From assembly GCF_964340395.1 (NCBI RefSeq), contig NC_135570.1, forward strand, positions 2,662,501 to 2,687,500: a DNA stretch of 25,000 bases, written 5' to 3'. Each line of letters starts with the position of its first letter. Position 1 is the stretch's first letter. The notes under the pieces are model-generated. The model was given only the letters and a program-made list of their open reading frames with translations. It ran no database searches and had not been told where the DNA came from. The position numbers and the translations under genes were made by a program. Below, in pieces: positions 1 through 11,519 of the stretch. This stretch comes from Glandiceps talaboti. Lineage: Eukaryota > Hemichordata > Enteropneusta > Spengelidae.

Positions 1-2790
1 ATTTCTGAGCTCAGTTTGATCAAATCATTTGATATAAAAATGATATCAAAACGACCAAGTCAGACCCAAAATGCACCACCCTTCCTGGTCACCATTCAGT
101 GTGCAACTTGAATACATTATTTCTGCTGATTCCCATGGTAAAATATCACATAGCAAAGATAGCATATAAAGTTACAAAATCAACTTGATATATTTCTGAG
201 ATCACATGTAATTGTAAGTGATGTAAAATCAGGAAGTTACTCCCTGGAATGCAAATAGTTTATGAAAATGTCTCTATTTCCTGGAGCGCTGTTCCCTTTT
301 AGTAACCTAATTATTCATCATTTTGATAATTCTGTACCGAATGTTGAAATGGCTCTAATTACATTTACACATGTATCTGCAAACAATAATTAATCTTTTA
401 GTGTACTACTGATCCTCTAATCTTGTTTTTCCCAACTTGTAGTTTTTTTCGTGTACAAACAAATACCCCTCTGGTAGGATATATTATAATCCCACTCGGA
501 AAAAATACATATATGTAGCATGTTATTTACCAAACAGTTTCTGTCCATTATATAGACCAAAAAACTACCTGAAGTTCAGAAGGGTACTAGCTATTAGTTG
601 TTTTTGATATTTTCTTGTACCTTTGTCATTATGACAGTCTAAATTTAACAGCAACTAAACAATTGGACCCAAACAATACCTGTATAAATGTTACACCAGG
701 AACACAATACAAGTCAACTCAATTACAGAACTGACTTGGTTTTAGATTGACAATTTGCCAAAATTTGTGACTCTGGTAACCAAAGTTGATCAGAACCCAG
801 CTGTGAACTAGGTCAAGGGTCATTGATGAAGTCAGGGGTCAGTGGTATATTTTGATGTACTACAAATTGAGAAATATATCCAGAATCTGCACCAGCTGGT
901 TGTCTTGTCAATGAGGGACCCCTGTAGTGGAATTCATCTCAAAGCTAGACTAGATCCTTGGCTAGGTCACGTCGTCTAGCCGAGGGACTTGGCCTCCAAG
1001 CTTGATACTTGTGTCTGCCAGAACAATCGGAAATAACAGGATGATGAACGGCAAGTCTCTGGGCTATGACAAGTGTAAGTCTTGGGCCCACTCCTCAATT
1101 CAACTCTAAAATACAGTCTTTGACAGCACTCCATGCACTCCACTATCCGACTGTGAAGTAGTATGGTACAATACATCAGTCCTTGGTGGTAGTCCAGACA
1201 CATTGGATAGCAGACTAACAGTGGACTATAACATTCTGCCAAGTGGCTGCATTTTAAAATCTAAGGAGAACCCACAGCCTTCCATCATATTGTTCGACGG
1301 TCTATGGGGGAGGGTCTATGGACAATCTATGTGTAAGGCCAACCAAAACAGAATCACATGTATATGTTCCTAGCTAGGAAGGTTCATAGGCCAAGATACA
1401 GAAAACATATACTTGCAGTGATGATGTTCAACAATGTCTAGATGCTACAAGTGGTACTAGTATTTGAATAGTCTATCTTGAGATTCAATGCACGGATAGC
1501 ACTAGACCATTCAGTGCTTTAATACTGTAGCCAATGAAAAAAGAATGTTATATTTGTAAAATAAGCTGTACATGTGCAAAGTAGTAGAAACAATTCATGC
1601 ATGACCATTGGTTATAAAACATGCAAATAAACAGTAGTTTATATTCTGATCAAAGTACTTCAAAATTCCAACTTTGGAAATTGCCACGAATACAAATCAA
1701 CAGACTGTGTATACATTAACTTCCATGTTAGTGAAGGCTGTACACTGATGGATCCAAAGTAGCTAGGGTTAATGTGGTAATACTTTGTATTTTCAAGTTT
1801 CCCTTTTCACAACTACTTTTAGGTACAGAGTATCAGATCATGTTTTAATTTTGTGTAATTAGCCAGGTGTAAGCCACTGGTAGGGCCAATGCCTTTCCAG
1901 AGCTATATTTCCCCTTAGAGAAGGTTTTTTTTATCTCTGTTTTTTAGTGCGAGGCCAAGCTAGGGCTGACTTTGTCTCTCAGTTGTGACAATACTAGATG
2001 TGTAATCACTTTTGTCTTTGTATACCTCTCTATGTGTGGTATTAAAGACTGGTGGCAGTGTGACAAAGCAATGGAAATGGTATGAATAAACAAGTACTTT
2101 CAAGAGATTTTTTATAGCGAAAAAACACATCAGAGAAAACAGTACAAATCAATTCCAATTAGCATTTCTTAGTGCATCAATGAGGGCGCTGTCTTCTTTC
2201 TTGTTTTACAAAAAGCTGAAGAGCTGCAGAGTCCAATCAAGTTTATTTGACATTATAATGTTTTTTTAGTTTGAAATTTTAAGACAGGATATTATTCTGG
2301 TTGCTTAATGTTGAAGATATCTACTTGTTATGTAACAAGCAAAGCAATTGGTTGTTCTGACAAAATAGCTTTCGTTATTCAAATGATCTTTAGCAGTACA
2401 GTAGCATATAACACAATACCGGGTACATGTACTATATCAGATATAATAATCATATCCTTATTGTCCCAAAGCAGACATTTCTTTGTTTAACAGTGAAAGA
2501 AAAATGAAACATAGAAAACTATTTAAACAAAGGATACTTGCACAAAATGACATGATGAATGTATAAAAAGAAAGCAAAGATAATCACATGTATAAGAAGG
2601 GCAGACACATTGAAATAGCAATGACTGACTCAGCAACGATGAATCACTAGTTATTCCTAATTATGAATTAAACTTTTGTTCTATTAAAAAGCACAAACTT
2701 GAAAATTGGACCTGAAATTTTAGACTGCACATGTCAGTCGCTGTCAACAGATAGACCCGCTATTCAAAGCACACAGTAACCTAGTACCTC
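1..2790. other. Non-coding upstream sequence, no gene recognised
   Basis: AT-rich sequence with no homology I recognise and no well-supported exon. ORFs here are under 90 codons and do not resemble known proteins. The only local structure seen is an imperfect inverted repeat at 955-965 and 976-986 (10 of 11 pairs, 10-base loop) next to a slightly GC-richer patch (about 900-1250). A leader exon or promoter of the SH2D4-like gene could lie here, but no CpG-rich or TATA-type promoter stands out. Confidence 0.4.
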
Positions 2791-2804
2791 CCTTACTTAC
2801 ACAT

Positions 2805-2970
2805 GAGCCAAATAGGGGTCATACTGATGCCTGGACATTTGTCTCTATTCAAGTATGGTTTAAGTGCCCTGATGTAAACGGCTTCCATCACTCCTTGTTC
2901 AACATGCCTAGTTTCTAGACATTGTATATTATGACAACTAGAACACCATGACATGTCAGTGCTAGCGTGG
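2805..2970 (-). pseudogene. Retroelement remnant: C-terminal part of a GIY-YIG-type endonuclease
   Basis: Minus-strand reading from 3017 down to 2793 contains VEQGVMEAVYIRALKPYLNR and, soon after, TPIW. This matches the C-terminal pattern of GIY-YIG endonuclease domains carried by reverse-transcriptase elements such as Penelope-like elements (R/E-x-GVKEAIYIR..KPSLNRD....LPPIW). The Glu at 2883-2885 would be the conserved catalytic acid and the Asn at 2847-2849 the conserved Asn. A degenerate start (H...TDMSW) lies near 2945-2970. The GIY and YIG strands and any reverse transcriptase are missing on both sides, so this is a decayed fragment. Assignment to Penelope-like elements rather than another GIY-YIG carrier is inference from memory of the pattern. 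Confidence 0.6.
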
Positions 2971-3312
2971 CACACTCTCAGTTTTAGCACAAGTACTTGA
3001 GGTGTTCTCCACAACAAGTGAAGCTAAGTGCTTGTCCCCTGAGTACCCTTACTAGTCTAGAGGCTATCCGTTGGCTTTTAAATCTGAAGATCAGACTCTT
3101 CCAACAATCTTTTAATTTCAAATCCGAATGAATAGCATGTAGGCTAACCCGCACTGACACCCACCCACACATCATGAGGTTCTGTAAATGTTCATGTAAT
3201 ATATTGTGTATCTCAAACAGCAAATTTCAATAATGTTATTTAGTTTATTTGATTTTTTGTACATGGAATGATTGTGCACTCATTTATACATCAGGTCAGT
3301 GTGACAGTGACC

Positions 3313-3460
3313 CACCAAAATTTGATGTTCCCCTATCTCTTACTATGTAGTGACCAGTGTGCTCTCTAACTAAGCCAATTTGACATGCCACTGATGCACA
3401 CAATTTCTAGTAATGCACCAGAATTTGATGTTCCCCAATCTCTTACTATGCAGTGACTCA
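3313..3460. repeat. Direct duplication, 103-bp spacing
   Basis: The motif CACCA-x-AATTTGATGTTCCCC, followed by ATCTCTTACTATG and AGTGA, occurs at about 3313-3353 and again at about 3417-3457, nearly identical, 103 bases apart. The sequence between is diverged. It is probably a two-copy tandem duplication or a fragment of a dispersed repeat. Confidence 0.7.
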
Positions 3461-3884
3461 CAAGAAGTTCTGTTAGTAAAGAAAATGAATGAGGCATTTT
3501 TGTGCCCAGTTTTATTTGCTGCAAATATATAGTGTCAGTTCATTGTACGAAGTGTCTTTTAACCCTTTTACCACAGCGCAAGCACTATAAATGTAAATTT
3601 TGGTGTTTCCGATTATTTTATATTGTAACTGTAGTTTTTGCTGGTTATCTTTTATATCTATGTATATTGGTTTTGGGGTCCACGTTTATAGGTGTTCATC
3701 ACCTGTGTGGACTACCTGACTAATGTCAAAAATTTACTATGAATAAAAATAAATATCATATCTCCCTTTATGGTAATGACTTGATATTCAGGATACAACT
3801 GCCTCATCATCATTATATTTATACATTACACCCACATTCACAGTCAAACTCACTACATGATGGATTTATCCTATTCACTTACAG

Positions 3885-4052
3885 AGGCTACAATAGATTA
3901 TACCCAGTATGCTCCCCAGGAAGTTCAGGTGGTGTAAAGGACTATTGTGTTGCTATAGGTCCATGCCAGGGGTAACAATGGAAAATCATTTTGAGCACTG
4001 AGCTGGAAAGTGATATATAAAAAACTTACACTGTACTATCATTATTATCTAA
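3885..4052 (+). mobile_element. SINE 3' fragment (tail region)
   Basis: About 3893-3980 is a diverged copy of the 3' part of the SINE at 19286-19370: both share GGCT-x-CAAT-x-GATT, then AGGACT-xTT-x-TGT, CTATAGG and CCATGCCAGG-x-GTAA. Here it continues into TTTTGAGCACTGAGCTGGAAAG, then GTGATATATAAA and a TCATTATTATC run, which resembles the 3' tail of many metazoan tRNA-derived SINEs. The tRNA-like head is absent, so the copy is 5'-truncated or decayed. It lies about 70-100 bases upstream of the acceptor of coding exon 1. Confidence 0.6.
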
Positions 4053-4118
4053 ATTAATGAAAATATTTTGCCATCAAACTTTGTTTTAAAAACTGATATC
4101 TTCCCGTTTATGTTTTAG

Positions 4119-4705
<587 letters not shown>

Positions 4706-6040
4706 ATTTCTATACTCAAATGCTATGTGGAATGAGAACAAATTCAAAGTAGGTAATTTCAGGGCTAGTGTCAAGGTTTGGAAAATCATAATATTTTAAT
4801 ATACTTTGTCTGGAATGAAGACTTGTTCAGTTTGAAACTAGTAATATCAGTACCTTCTGTACTTCCTAGATGTTTTGGAGCATCTGATACAAAGTATGAT
4901 ATTGCTTAAATTTCTGTTGGTGTAGCCCACCTCTTGAATTGCGCCCTCGCAGGGCAACTGCTTGCATGCATGTTCACCTTCCATCCAAACTTTCCATTTG
5001 ATCTGCCATGTCATTTACTGTTAGTACTGGATTGTTCTCAACTCATTTCCAAGATGGCCTACAGGAAACAGTTGATGTTTGAATGACAAATTCTGCATTT
5101 TCACTAAAATACACCTGTTTCCTCCAACTACATAATAAAGAGGAATTTATTTATCATACAGTCACATATTTTCCACCAAGAAACGATGTACCGGTAGACA
5201 CAGGAGCGACTGTGGTATTACAACTCAAAAACGAATAAATGAGATGGAAAAGTGACTTCACAGACTCTGAACACAGAGAGGTTTTAGGCTATTGCTTAAA
5301 TGGTATTGGTCTTCAGAGAGTGATAGATGAATGCCGGTTACTTGAAAGTGATGGAGACTGAAAGGAAAATAACTGTATTGTTCTGTTCTATAGAGGAAAT
5401 GAATGTCCTGTACTTGGCACACTTTAAGGATCCAATATCCTCAAATAAATTATTAAAAATTGTTAATTTGAATTAAAGAGCAATTATAACAACTACTTTT
5501 TGAAAATCATAGTTCACCTGCATACATACATAATTATACCAATGCCCATTACCTGAAATAGAATGACTCCCTAGGTGTATAATAAAAATAACACTCACTT
5601 GATTTCCTGGTCGACACCATGATTTCAGCTCTACACACTACACATGCTTTACTATCGGTACTTGTGAAAATAAGTTGATCTTGTTCTAGTTTCATAGTTA
5701 AGTTTATTTATGTTTCCCGGCCCCAGGTCCATTTGCAAAGAAGTTATACTTTGAAATGTTGACCATCTAGCCTAAGGTAAAAATGCTATATTGCAGGTAC
5801 AGAGAATTCTCTACCATTCCATACAATTGATGTGAAATTATGCAAAGGAGTTTTGTTGTTGCTCAACAGCTTTTGATAATCCTGGTTGCTTCATTCTTGC
5901 TAGCCAGAACACATATTTCTGCTAATGCAATGACTGGCAAGCACATTTAGGATGGTGGTGTTCAGAGGGTTATAACATGGTTTACAATGAATGTTTGCTT
6001 GGATATGATTACATTCATTTGAGCAAATATACATATTAAA

Positions 6041-6360
6041 GTGGCCATATGGATGAGGATTGGGTATTTATTTTGGATTTTTAATGTATAAAACAATTTT
6101 TGCATGGCTTCCTACTTGAAAAATCAATGTGAAACAACATTGACAATGTTTGTGTTTGTAACTCAATACATTGCAAAGATCTAAAAAATGTTATTGTACA
6201 TACAATAACAAACATTTTACACACTTATCGGTCATTTATTGAGTTACAAACAAGGACTTCATGTTGTTTCATGTTGATTTTTCAGGTAGGAAGCTATTAT
6301 GAATTTATTTTATAAATTAAAAATCCAAAATAAATACCCAATTCTCATCCATATGGCCAC
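6041..6360. mobile_element. 320-bp palindromic fold-back element, copy 1
   Basis: The left end, GTGGCCATATGGATGAGGAT, and the reverse complement of the right end, GTGGCCATATGGATGAGAAT, match. The match continues inwards (TTGGGTATTTATTTTGGATT, CTTCCTAC-x-TGAAAAATCA, GTAACTCAATA) almost to the centre at about 6199, TTATTGTA-CA-TACAATAA. The whole element is therefore one long imperfect inverted repeat, as in fold-back MITEs. A related, left-truncated copy lies at about 23951-24211. No convincing target-site duplication is visible, so the superfamily is open. The minus-strand ORF over the right arm is a by-product. Confidence 0.85.
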
Positions 6361-6554
6361 TTTTGATAGTCAGTTTTATTTCATCAGGGTTCCAATTATT
6401 GTACAGGATATTGAAATCTATGCAAGTTTTACCAGATTTCCTATTTCTGTTACTAAGGCCCCAAAATCGACGTAACAAGTAATATTTTCCAGTTTTCATG
6501 ATTTTATCAAAATACAAATATAGTTTTGTGAATATGTGTTCCCTTTGTATGTAT

Positions 6555-6745
6555 CGACCTCAGATTAGACTGTCTACCGAAACCCTTCTCTAAATTAGTG
6601 TTGTCACCAGAACTCAGAGTAGACTATCTACACAATTAACCCTTCTCTGTAAATTTTAGTGTTGTCACCAGAACTCAGATTAGAATGTCTACCCAATTAA
6701 CCCTTCTCTAGATTTAGTGTTCTCATCAGAACACAAAGTAAATGT
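6555..6745. repeat. Tandem array, 53-61-bp unit, about 3 copies
   Basis: CAGA-x-TAGA-x-TGTCTAC recurs at 6561, 6614 and 6675. It is joined each time by AACCCTTCTCT and by TTAGTGTTGTCACCAGAAC or close variants. The last unit decays after about 6730. Confidence 0.75.
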
Positions 6746-7186
6746 GTTTCTTTTGTCTGTATAAATCTCTTGGGAGATTATTTCTAACCCTGTAATAGCC
6801 CAGAGAGAATCCTGCATTTTCCCGTACATTTACTTATTAAATCCAAGTCATTAGTTTTGATTATGAATATAAAGCTGTCAGTCAGAATTTATCAATTTAT
6901 CTCCCCTCCCTTAGAATGCGATTTGTTATACTAATTATCACAAATACCTCCTGGGATATTGTCACCACAAAAATACAATTCAGTTCTAGTCTATAGAATT
7001 CATTAGATTAAGTTTTACTTATCAAGTTATCTCATGGAGCTGTTCTAAGGGATACTAACTTTGGAGGATAATTGTATTGGGGGAAAAAGAAAGTCGGTGC
7101 ATGATATAACAACTTGCCAATCATTTTTGTCGAGAACTGTCTTGTTTCTGTTGGGAACTGTTCAACTTATAGTTACTATTTTACAA

Positions 7187-7580
7187 GCCTTTCTGCTGAA
7201 TCTGTGACTCCACCACACTCATTTACGATAACCTTTCTGCTGGCTGAATCTGTGACTCCACCACACTCATTTACTATAACCTGTCTACTGACTAAATCTA
7301 TGACTCCACCACACTCATTCACTATAGCCTGTCTACTGACTGAATCTGTGACTCTACTACACTTATTTACCAACAGGGAACAAGTGTACTGAAGTCACCG
7401 ATTCAGCCAGTAGACAGGATATTGTGAACAAGTGTTGTGAAGTTACAGATTTAGCCAGTAGATAGGCATTGATTGAATCAGTGTTAGCAAGCAGAGTCAC
7501 AGAGTATTAGCAAGCAGAGTCACAGGTCAGAGTGTTAGCAAGATTCAGAGTCACAGATTCAGTCAGCGTAGACATGTTAT
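7187..7580. repeat. 48-bp minisatellite that reverses orientation
   Basis: Four direct 48-bp units are phased at 7206, 7254, 7302 and 7350 (GACTCCACCACACTCATTTA core, then CTGTCTACTGACTGAATCTG). From about 7375 the reverse complement of the same unit follows (GTCACCGATTCAGCCAGTAG at about 7395, GTTACAGATTTAGCCAGTAG at about 7443), then more degenerate pieces with AGCAAGCAGAGTCACAG to about 7580. Because 48 is a multiple of three, a short repetitive ORF stays open (7114-7392), but nothing marks it as a gene. Confidence 0.8.
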
Positions 7581-7719
7581 TATTTGAGTAATTCAATTGT
7601 GGTTTGAAGCATTCATTAAGTCACAGCTTGTTAATCAAGTCTGAGCAATGTACTATGCAGGGAATCCAACCATATGACATACCATGTGTGATTTGTACTA
7701 TAGAAAGCATCCAGGGTCC

Positions 7720-7841
7720 TAGTCCTGCTTGCAGTCTGGAGTAAGTCATGACTCAATTCTGACAATTGTCCCTCTTGGTGTTGAGGGACGTACATTGTCA
7801 ATATCACATCCCATACAATGTCTGCAAGCAGAACTCAGTAA
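7720..7841. mobile_element. MITE, copy 1, with flanking direct repeat
   Basis: The left end TAGTCCTGCTTGCAGTC and the right end, read in reverse complement as GAGTTCTGCTTGCAGAC, form terminal inverted repeats. The element is flanked by CCAGGGTCC at 7711-7719 and 7842-7850. It shares its ends and internal pieces (GGAGTAAGT, TGTTG..GAGGG, CCCAT-x-CA, GTCTGCAAG) with the copy at 16456-16620 and looks internally shorter. An 8-9-bp duplication fits hAT-type elements; that is inference. Confidence 0.7.
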
Positions 7842-8173
7842 CCAGGGTCCATTCTTGATTTGTTTGGATAATAATAGTATGAAGGATTTTCACTGACTAT
7901 CGGTAAATTAGAGCAGACAGGACAAGTTGGAACAGCGAAACCAAACCTGTTATCCTTGCTCAGTGATTTGTTATCAATGTACTTGTCAAGGTGTGTGTTA
8001 CACCATGGAAGTATAAACGAGATGTATGCGATATATACAAATCCATTGACATCAAGACAACAAGTACCATTGCAGTTTTGTACTGGGATGGTAAAGTTCA
8101 AGTATTCATCTTACACTTTGTAAAGGATATATAATATGGCGATGAATTTTACCTTGTGCCTCATGTTATATCA

Positions 8174-8186
8174 CCCCCCCCCTCGC

Positions 8187-8232
<46 letters not shown>

Positions 8233-8262
8233 CACATGTACACACACACACATGCACTCAGT
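8174..8262. repeat. Poly-C and (CA)n microsatellite
   Basis: A C run at about 8173-8182 is followed by an almost pure (CA)n tract to 8226 and a broken CA continuation to about 8255. Confidence 0.95.
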
Positions 8263-8351
8263 TACCACCTCTACATAATGTACCTTCTTCCCCACAAATT
8301 AAAGAATGACATGCAGTTGAATTAACAAAAAGAAACTGACTAAACATGTAC

Positions 8352-8575
8352 ATCCACCCACCCACCCACCCGTACACACTACAACATGAACATTCAGTGG
8401 TCCCACCCCCTCTCCTACACACTACAACATCAACATTCAGTGTCCCCACCCCCTCCTCCTGCACACTACAACATGAACATTCATTGCTCCCACCCCCTCT
8501 ATTACACACTACAACATCAACATTCAGTGTCCCCACCCCCAAGGGCCCCTCTCCTACACACTAACAACGACCACC
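8352..8575. repeat. 43-bp minisatellite, alternating unit types
   Basis: After a CCCA tract (8352-8371), units start at 8375, 8418, 8462 and 8505 with CACACTACAACAT. Units 1 and 3 continue GAACATTCA and units 2 and 4 CAACATTCAGTGTCCCCAC, so the array is really two copies of an 87-bp dimer. A partial fifth unit at 8557 follows a 9-base insertion. Confidence 0.85.
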
Positions 8576-8732
8576 ATGTATGAAAGATTGATAGTTGGTG
8601 TGTATAAGAAACTGACTAAACCATCTAAAGTAACCATTTCCTGATTTCTAGCACAGGTGTTCTAAAAGGTTATAGTAAAACACAGTAGAATTTTTATTAT
8701 CATAGCATATTGTTGAGAACAGCAGGAATAAG

Positions 8733-8980
8733 TACAACCCATAACACCAAAGTAAAGCATTTTCTGTATGTACCACAATTGTTTATAGCATTCATATCAA
8801 GTGTAAAAGTATATTGTTTCATTTGCTAATTGACCACATTAGTTGGGAAGGCCACATGCTCTAGGCTTGTAAATAAACCAATTGAAACAGTATACTTTTA
8901 CACTTATTCTGAATGCTATAAACATGATAAATGAGTGTAGCACATAGAGAAAGTGCTTTACTTCAGTGTTACTGGTTGTA
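8733..8980. mobile_element. 248-bp fold-back element
   Basis: The left arm from TACAACC (8733) through AAGTAAAGCA, then GTTTATAGCATTCA and AAGTGTAAAAGTATA-x-TGTTTCA, pairs with the right arm ending GGTTGTA at 8980. The inner unpaired part is about 50 bases (about 8825-8880). The ends read TA-CAACC...GGTTG-TA, so a TA target as in Tc1/mariner-type MITEs is possible. Only one copy is seen in the window. Confidence 0.75.
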
Positions 8981-9289
8981 AAATCACCTTTGTATATCCT
9001 CCTCCTACCATGCCATGGTAAAATGTGTTGAAAACAAACTGTGTGCTAAATATTAAAAAGTAGTCCAGTCACCATGCAGGGTTCTGAAAAAGCTTTTACT
9101 AAAACTCTGGTTGCATGGTGAATCCACTAACTGCAAGTCAGGTAAAACTAGCATAAGTTTCCGAGAGAGTAAACCATAAGTTTGTTTGGAATTCCTTTCA
9201 AAATGACTGGGGAACTCAATTATACTTCCCTGAGTAAAACACTGAGAAAACCTGATTATATGTTAGCTTGAATATTAAAAGTAACAGCC

Positions 9290-9406
9290 TTTTGATAATT
9301 AGCATATATGTATTAGCATACATATTAGCATATATTTACATCTAAACTGGTATCAAGATTAGCATATAATTAGCATATCAAGATTAGCATATAATTAGCA
9401 TATCTC
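9290..9406. repeat. AT-rich repeat of ATTAGCATATA
   Basis: ATTAGCATA is repeated at least seven times with short variable spacers, including two adjacent copies of ATCAAGATTAGCATATAATT. It is low-complexity sequence with no other feature. Confidence 0.75.
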
Positions 9407-11519
9407 ATTGGAGATGCATGAATGAGCTAGCTAGATTTACAGTTAAATCCACAGTTTGTTTATTTAAGATAGAGTTTGTTGTTTTTTTTGGTTTCAGCTG
9501 ATTGTTATTAGCTGTTTGTTTTCATTCCTGATTGTTTCAGGCAGTGTCTCTCTGATTTAGTATTCATCCTGAGTATGTGTCATATCAATCTAAATGTAAG
9601 TGTGTTGTTGATGTAGAGTTAGGACTGCCAAACTGACAGATGTCCCGCCTAAGTGCACTGAAATAGTTGTAGTAACCTTGACTGAAAGGTTGTCTAGGGG
9701 GTCAGAAAATTTAAATGAGACAGCGTGAAATTTATGAGAATGTCTGTAACAGTAGTATCTAACTCGTTTCAAGTGGTTTTACTATCTTGCAGCGCTGTAA
9801 TCAGGTACGTGTTGTGTATGATCGTTGGTTTGATTCTCAACCCTGTAAGAGGAAATGTACCTGTGTTTCTTACGCTTTTTATATGTTTATGTCAGAAATT
9901 TGAGTTACTGTGCAGGAAATTGTGCAAATTTGTACAGATTTGCCCTTTCTATTGTGAGAGATTCTAAAACCTTGGCAAACCTTGGCAAAACTACAATATC
10001 ACACAGAGATGATATCTTCCTTGTTTTAGGTATGTACAGCACATTGACAAGCAGATATGTGGTTTCGTTTTAAATTCATTATATTGTACATCTTGATAGC
10101 CTCGAGTTCTGAATGATTACGATGTTAAAGAAGAGGCTTGAGTTGAGATAATGTGATGTTAAGTTAATAGGTGACACAGAACGGGACAATCCATCAGCCA
10201 AGGTTCACATTTCATCTGTTTGTTGTTCATAATTGAGAGATTTGTATGAACAGTTAGCACTGTGAAACTTATTCTGTGAGGAGGGAGGATTTACATAGTG
10301 CCTCTGACTTTCTCACTGGATTGTTTTTCATGTCGCAGCTTTGTCTGTAATCGGGAAAGCCAATAGTGCTCAGAGTTGGACAAAGGTAAGATTCCTTTTA
10401 TAATGGAGCAACGCTTGACAAGTGGTTTTGTTGAAGTGTACAAGTTTTAGTGTACTAAGCAAAGGGAAGTGTCTCTGTACTCTTTGTACACCTGAGAAAA
10501 GAAAGACGAAGAAAAACAAACATGGCTTGAGTGTTTTTGAATTTTTGCAAGGGATCAGTAGCTGTTAAGACTGGTTTTGATGACTCTTTTTAGAACAATA
10601 CAGTAAGGTATGCAATGGAAACCTTTAGTAAATTCAAACAAGATTCCTGCTAGCTACATTACACAAAACGGTCATTTGGGGTTTATTTGATTATTTACTC
10701 ACTAAGTTTTAGATGGTGCAACATCTCAAGGTAAGACTAATAAATGTATATAGTTATTTTGACATAAACAGAAATGTACGACTTTCTTTGAATTTATGGC
10801 TTCAACATTGCCTTGTGTTCTTTTAACTAAAATTTTATGTTTGATGTATTCAGAATCAGCAAGCTAAACCCAGCGCAGTTTTGTTTTGAACTAATTTTTT
10901 AAAAAAGCTACTCAGACTGGTTGGTTGTCTAAAACTTAGGTTGTATTATTTTTTGATGATTGTAGATTCTTGTAGGATTTTAGGTTATTATTATAATGTA
11001 GGATATATCAAAGTAAAAGAAGGTTGCAGAAATTAGCATGGTTAGAGCAAAATAATAGTTCAGCTGTGAATAAAATTCATTTGTTTATTTTCAAGTTATA
11101 CTGTTAGTCGACTGGGAACTGTTAACGAAAAGTCAAGGCAAGTATAGCAATATCTAAAGGTATTGATACAAAACTGTAACCAAGTCAGTGAAATTTGTTT
11201 TTATGGGGTCTTTAAAAAACTGTAAGGACAATTACTCTCTCTGAAAGGATTCAACTACTAAAATTTTATGAATCGTGCTAATACGACAGAGTTAGGACGA
11301 AACAATGGAAATAATTCATACATGAAATGCAAACATACTATGATGTGTAATACACATGGGATTTCTATAATGAGAACTTGGAGAGCAAACTTTCATTGAT
11401 ATTACTCAGTTTATAATTTATCTACAGACATTGTGCATGTTTGTAACCATTCTGAAGGCCAAAGGAGAAGCACACTATTAATTCCAATTCATTTGAAATG
11501 TTCTGTGTACATTCATTCA

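Noticed and set aside
943-990. Inverted repeat around TCCTTGGCTAG as a regulatory hairpin
   Set aside because: Arms are short (11 bases with a mismatch) and no second copy or context supports a function.
976-1242. 88-codon minus-strand ORF
   Set aside because: No similarity recognised; it overlaps a locally GC-richer stretch that lowers stop frequency.
7114-7392. 92-codon ORF with a 16-residue repeat
   Set aside because: Created by the 48-bp minisatellite; the sequence changes without coding constraint.
9793-9804. 12-base microexon between CTTGCAG and GTACGT
   Set aside because: It would add a TAA stop in the phase of exon 1; sites of this kind occur by chance in a long intron.
9725-9967. 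80-codon ORF with a hydrophobic stretch
   Set aside because: No recognisable domain or splice context; length expected by chance in AT-rich intron sequence.
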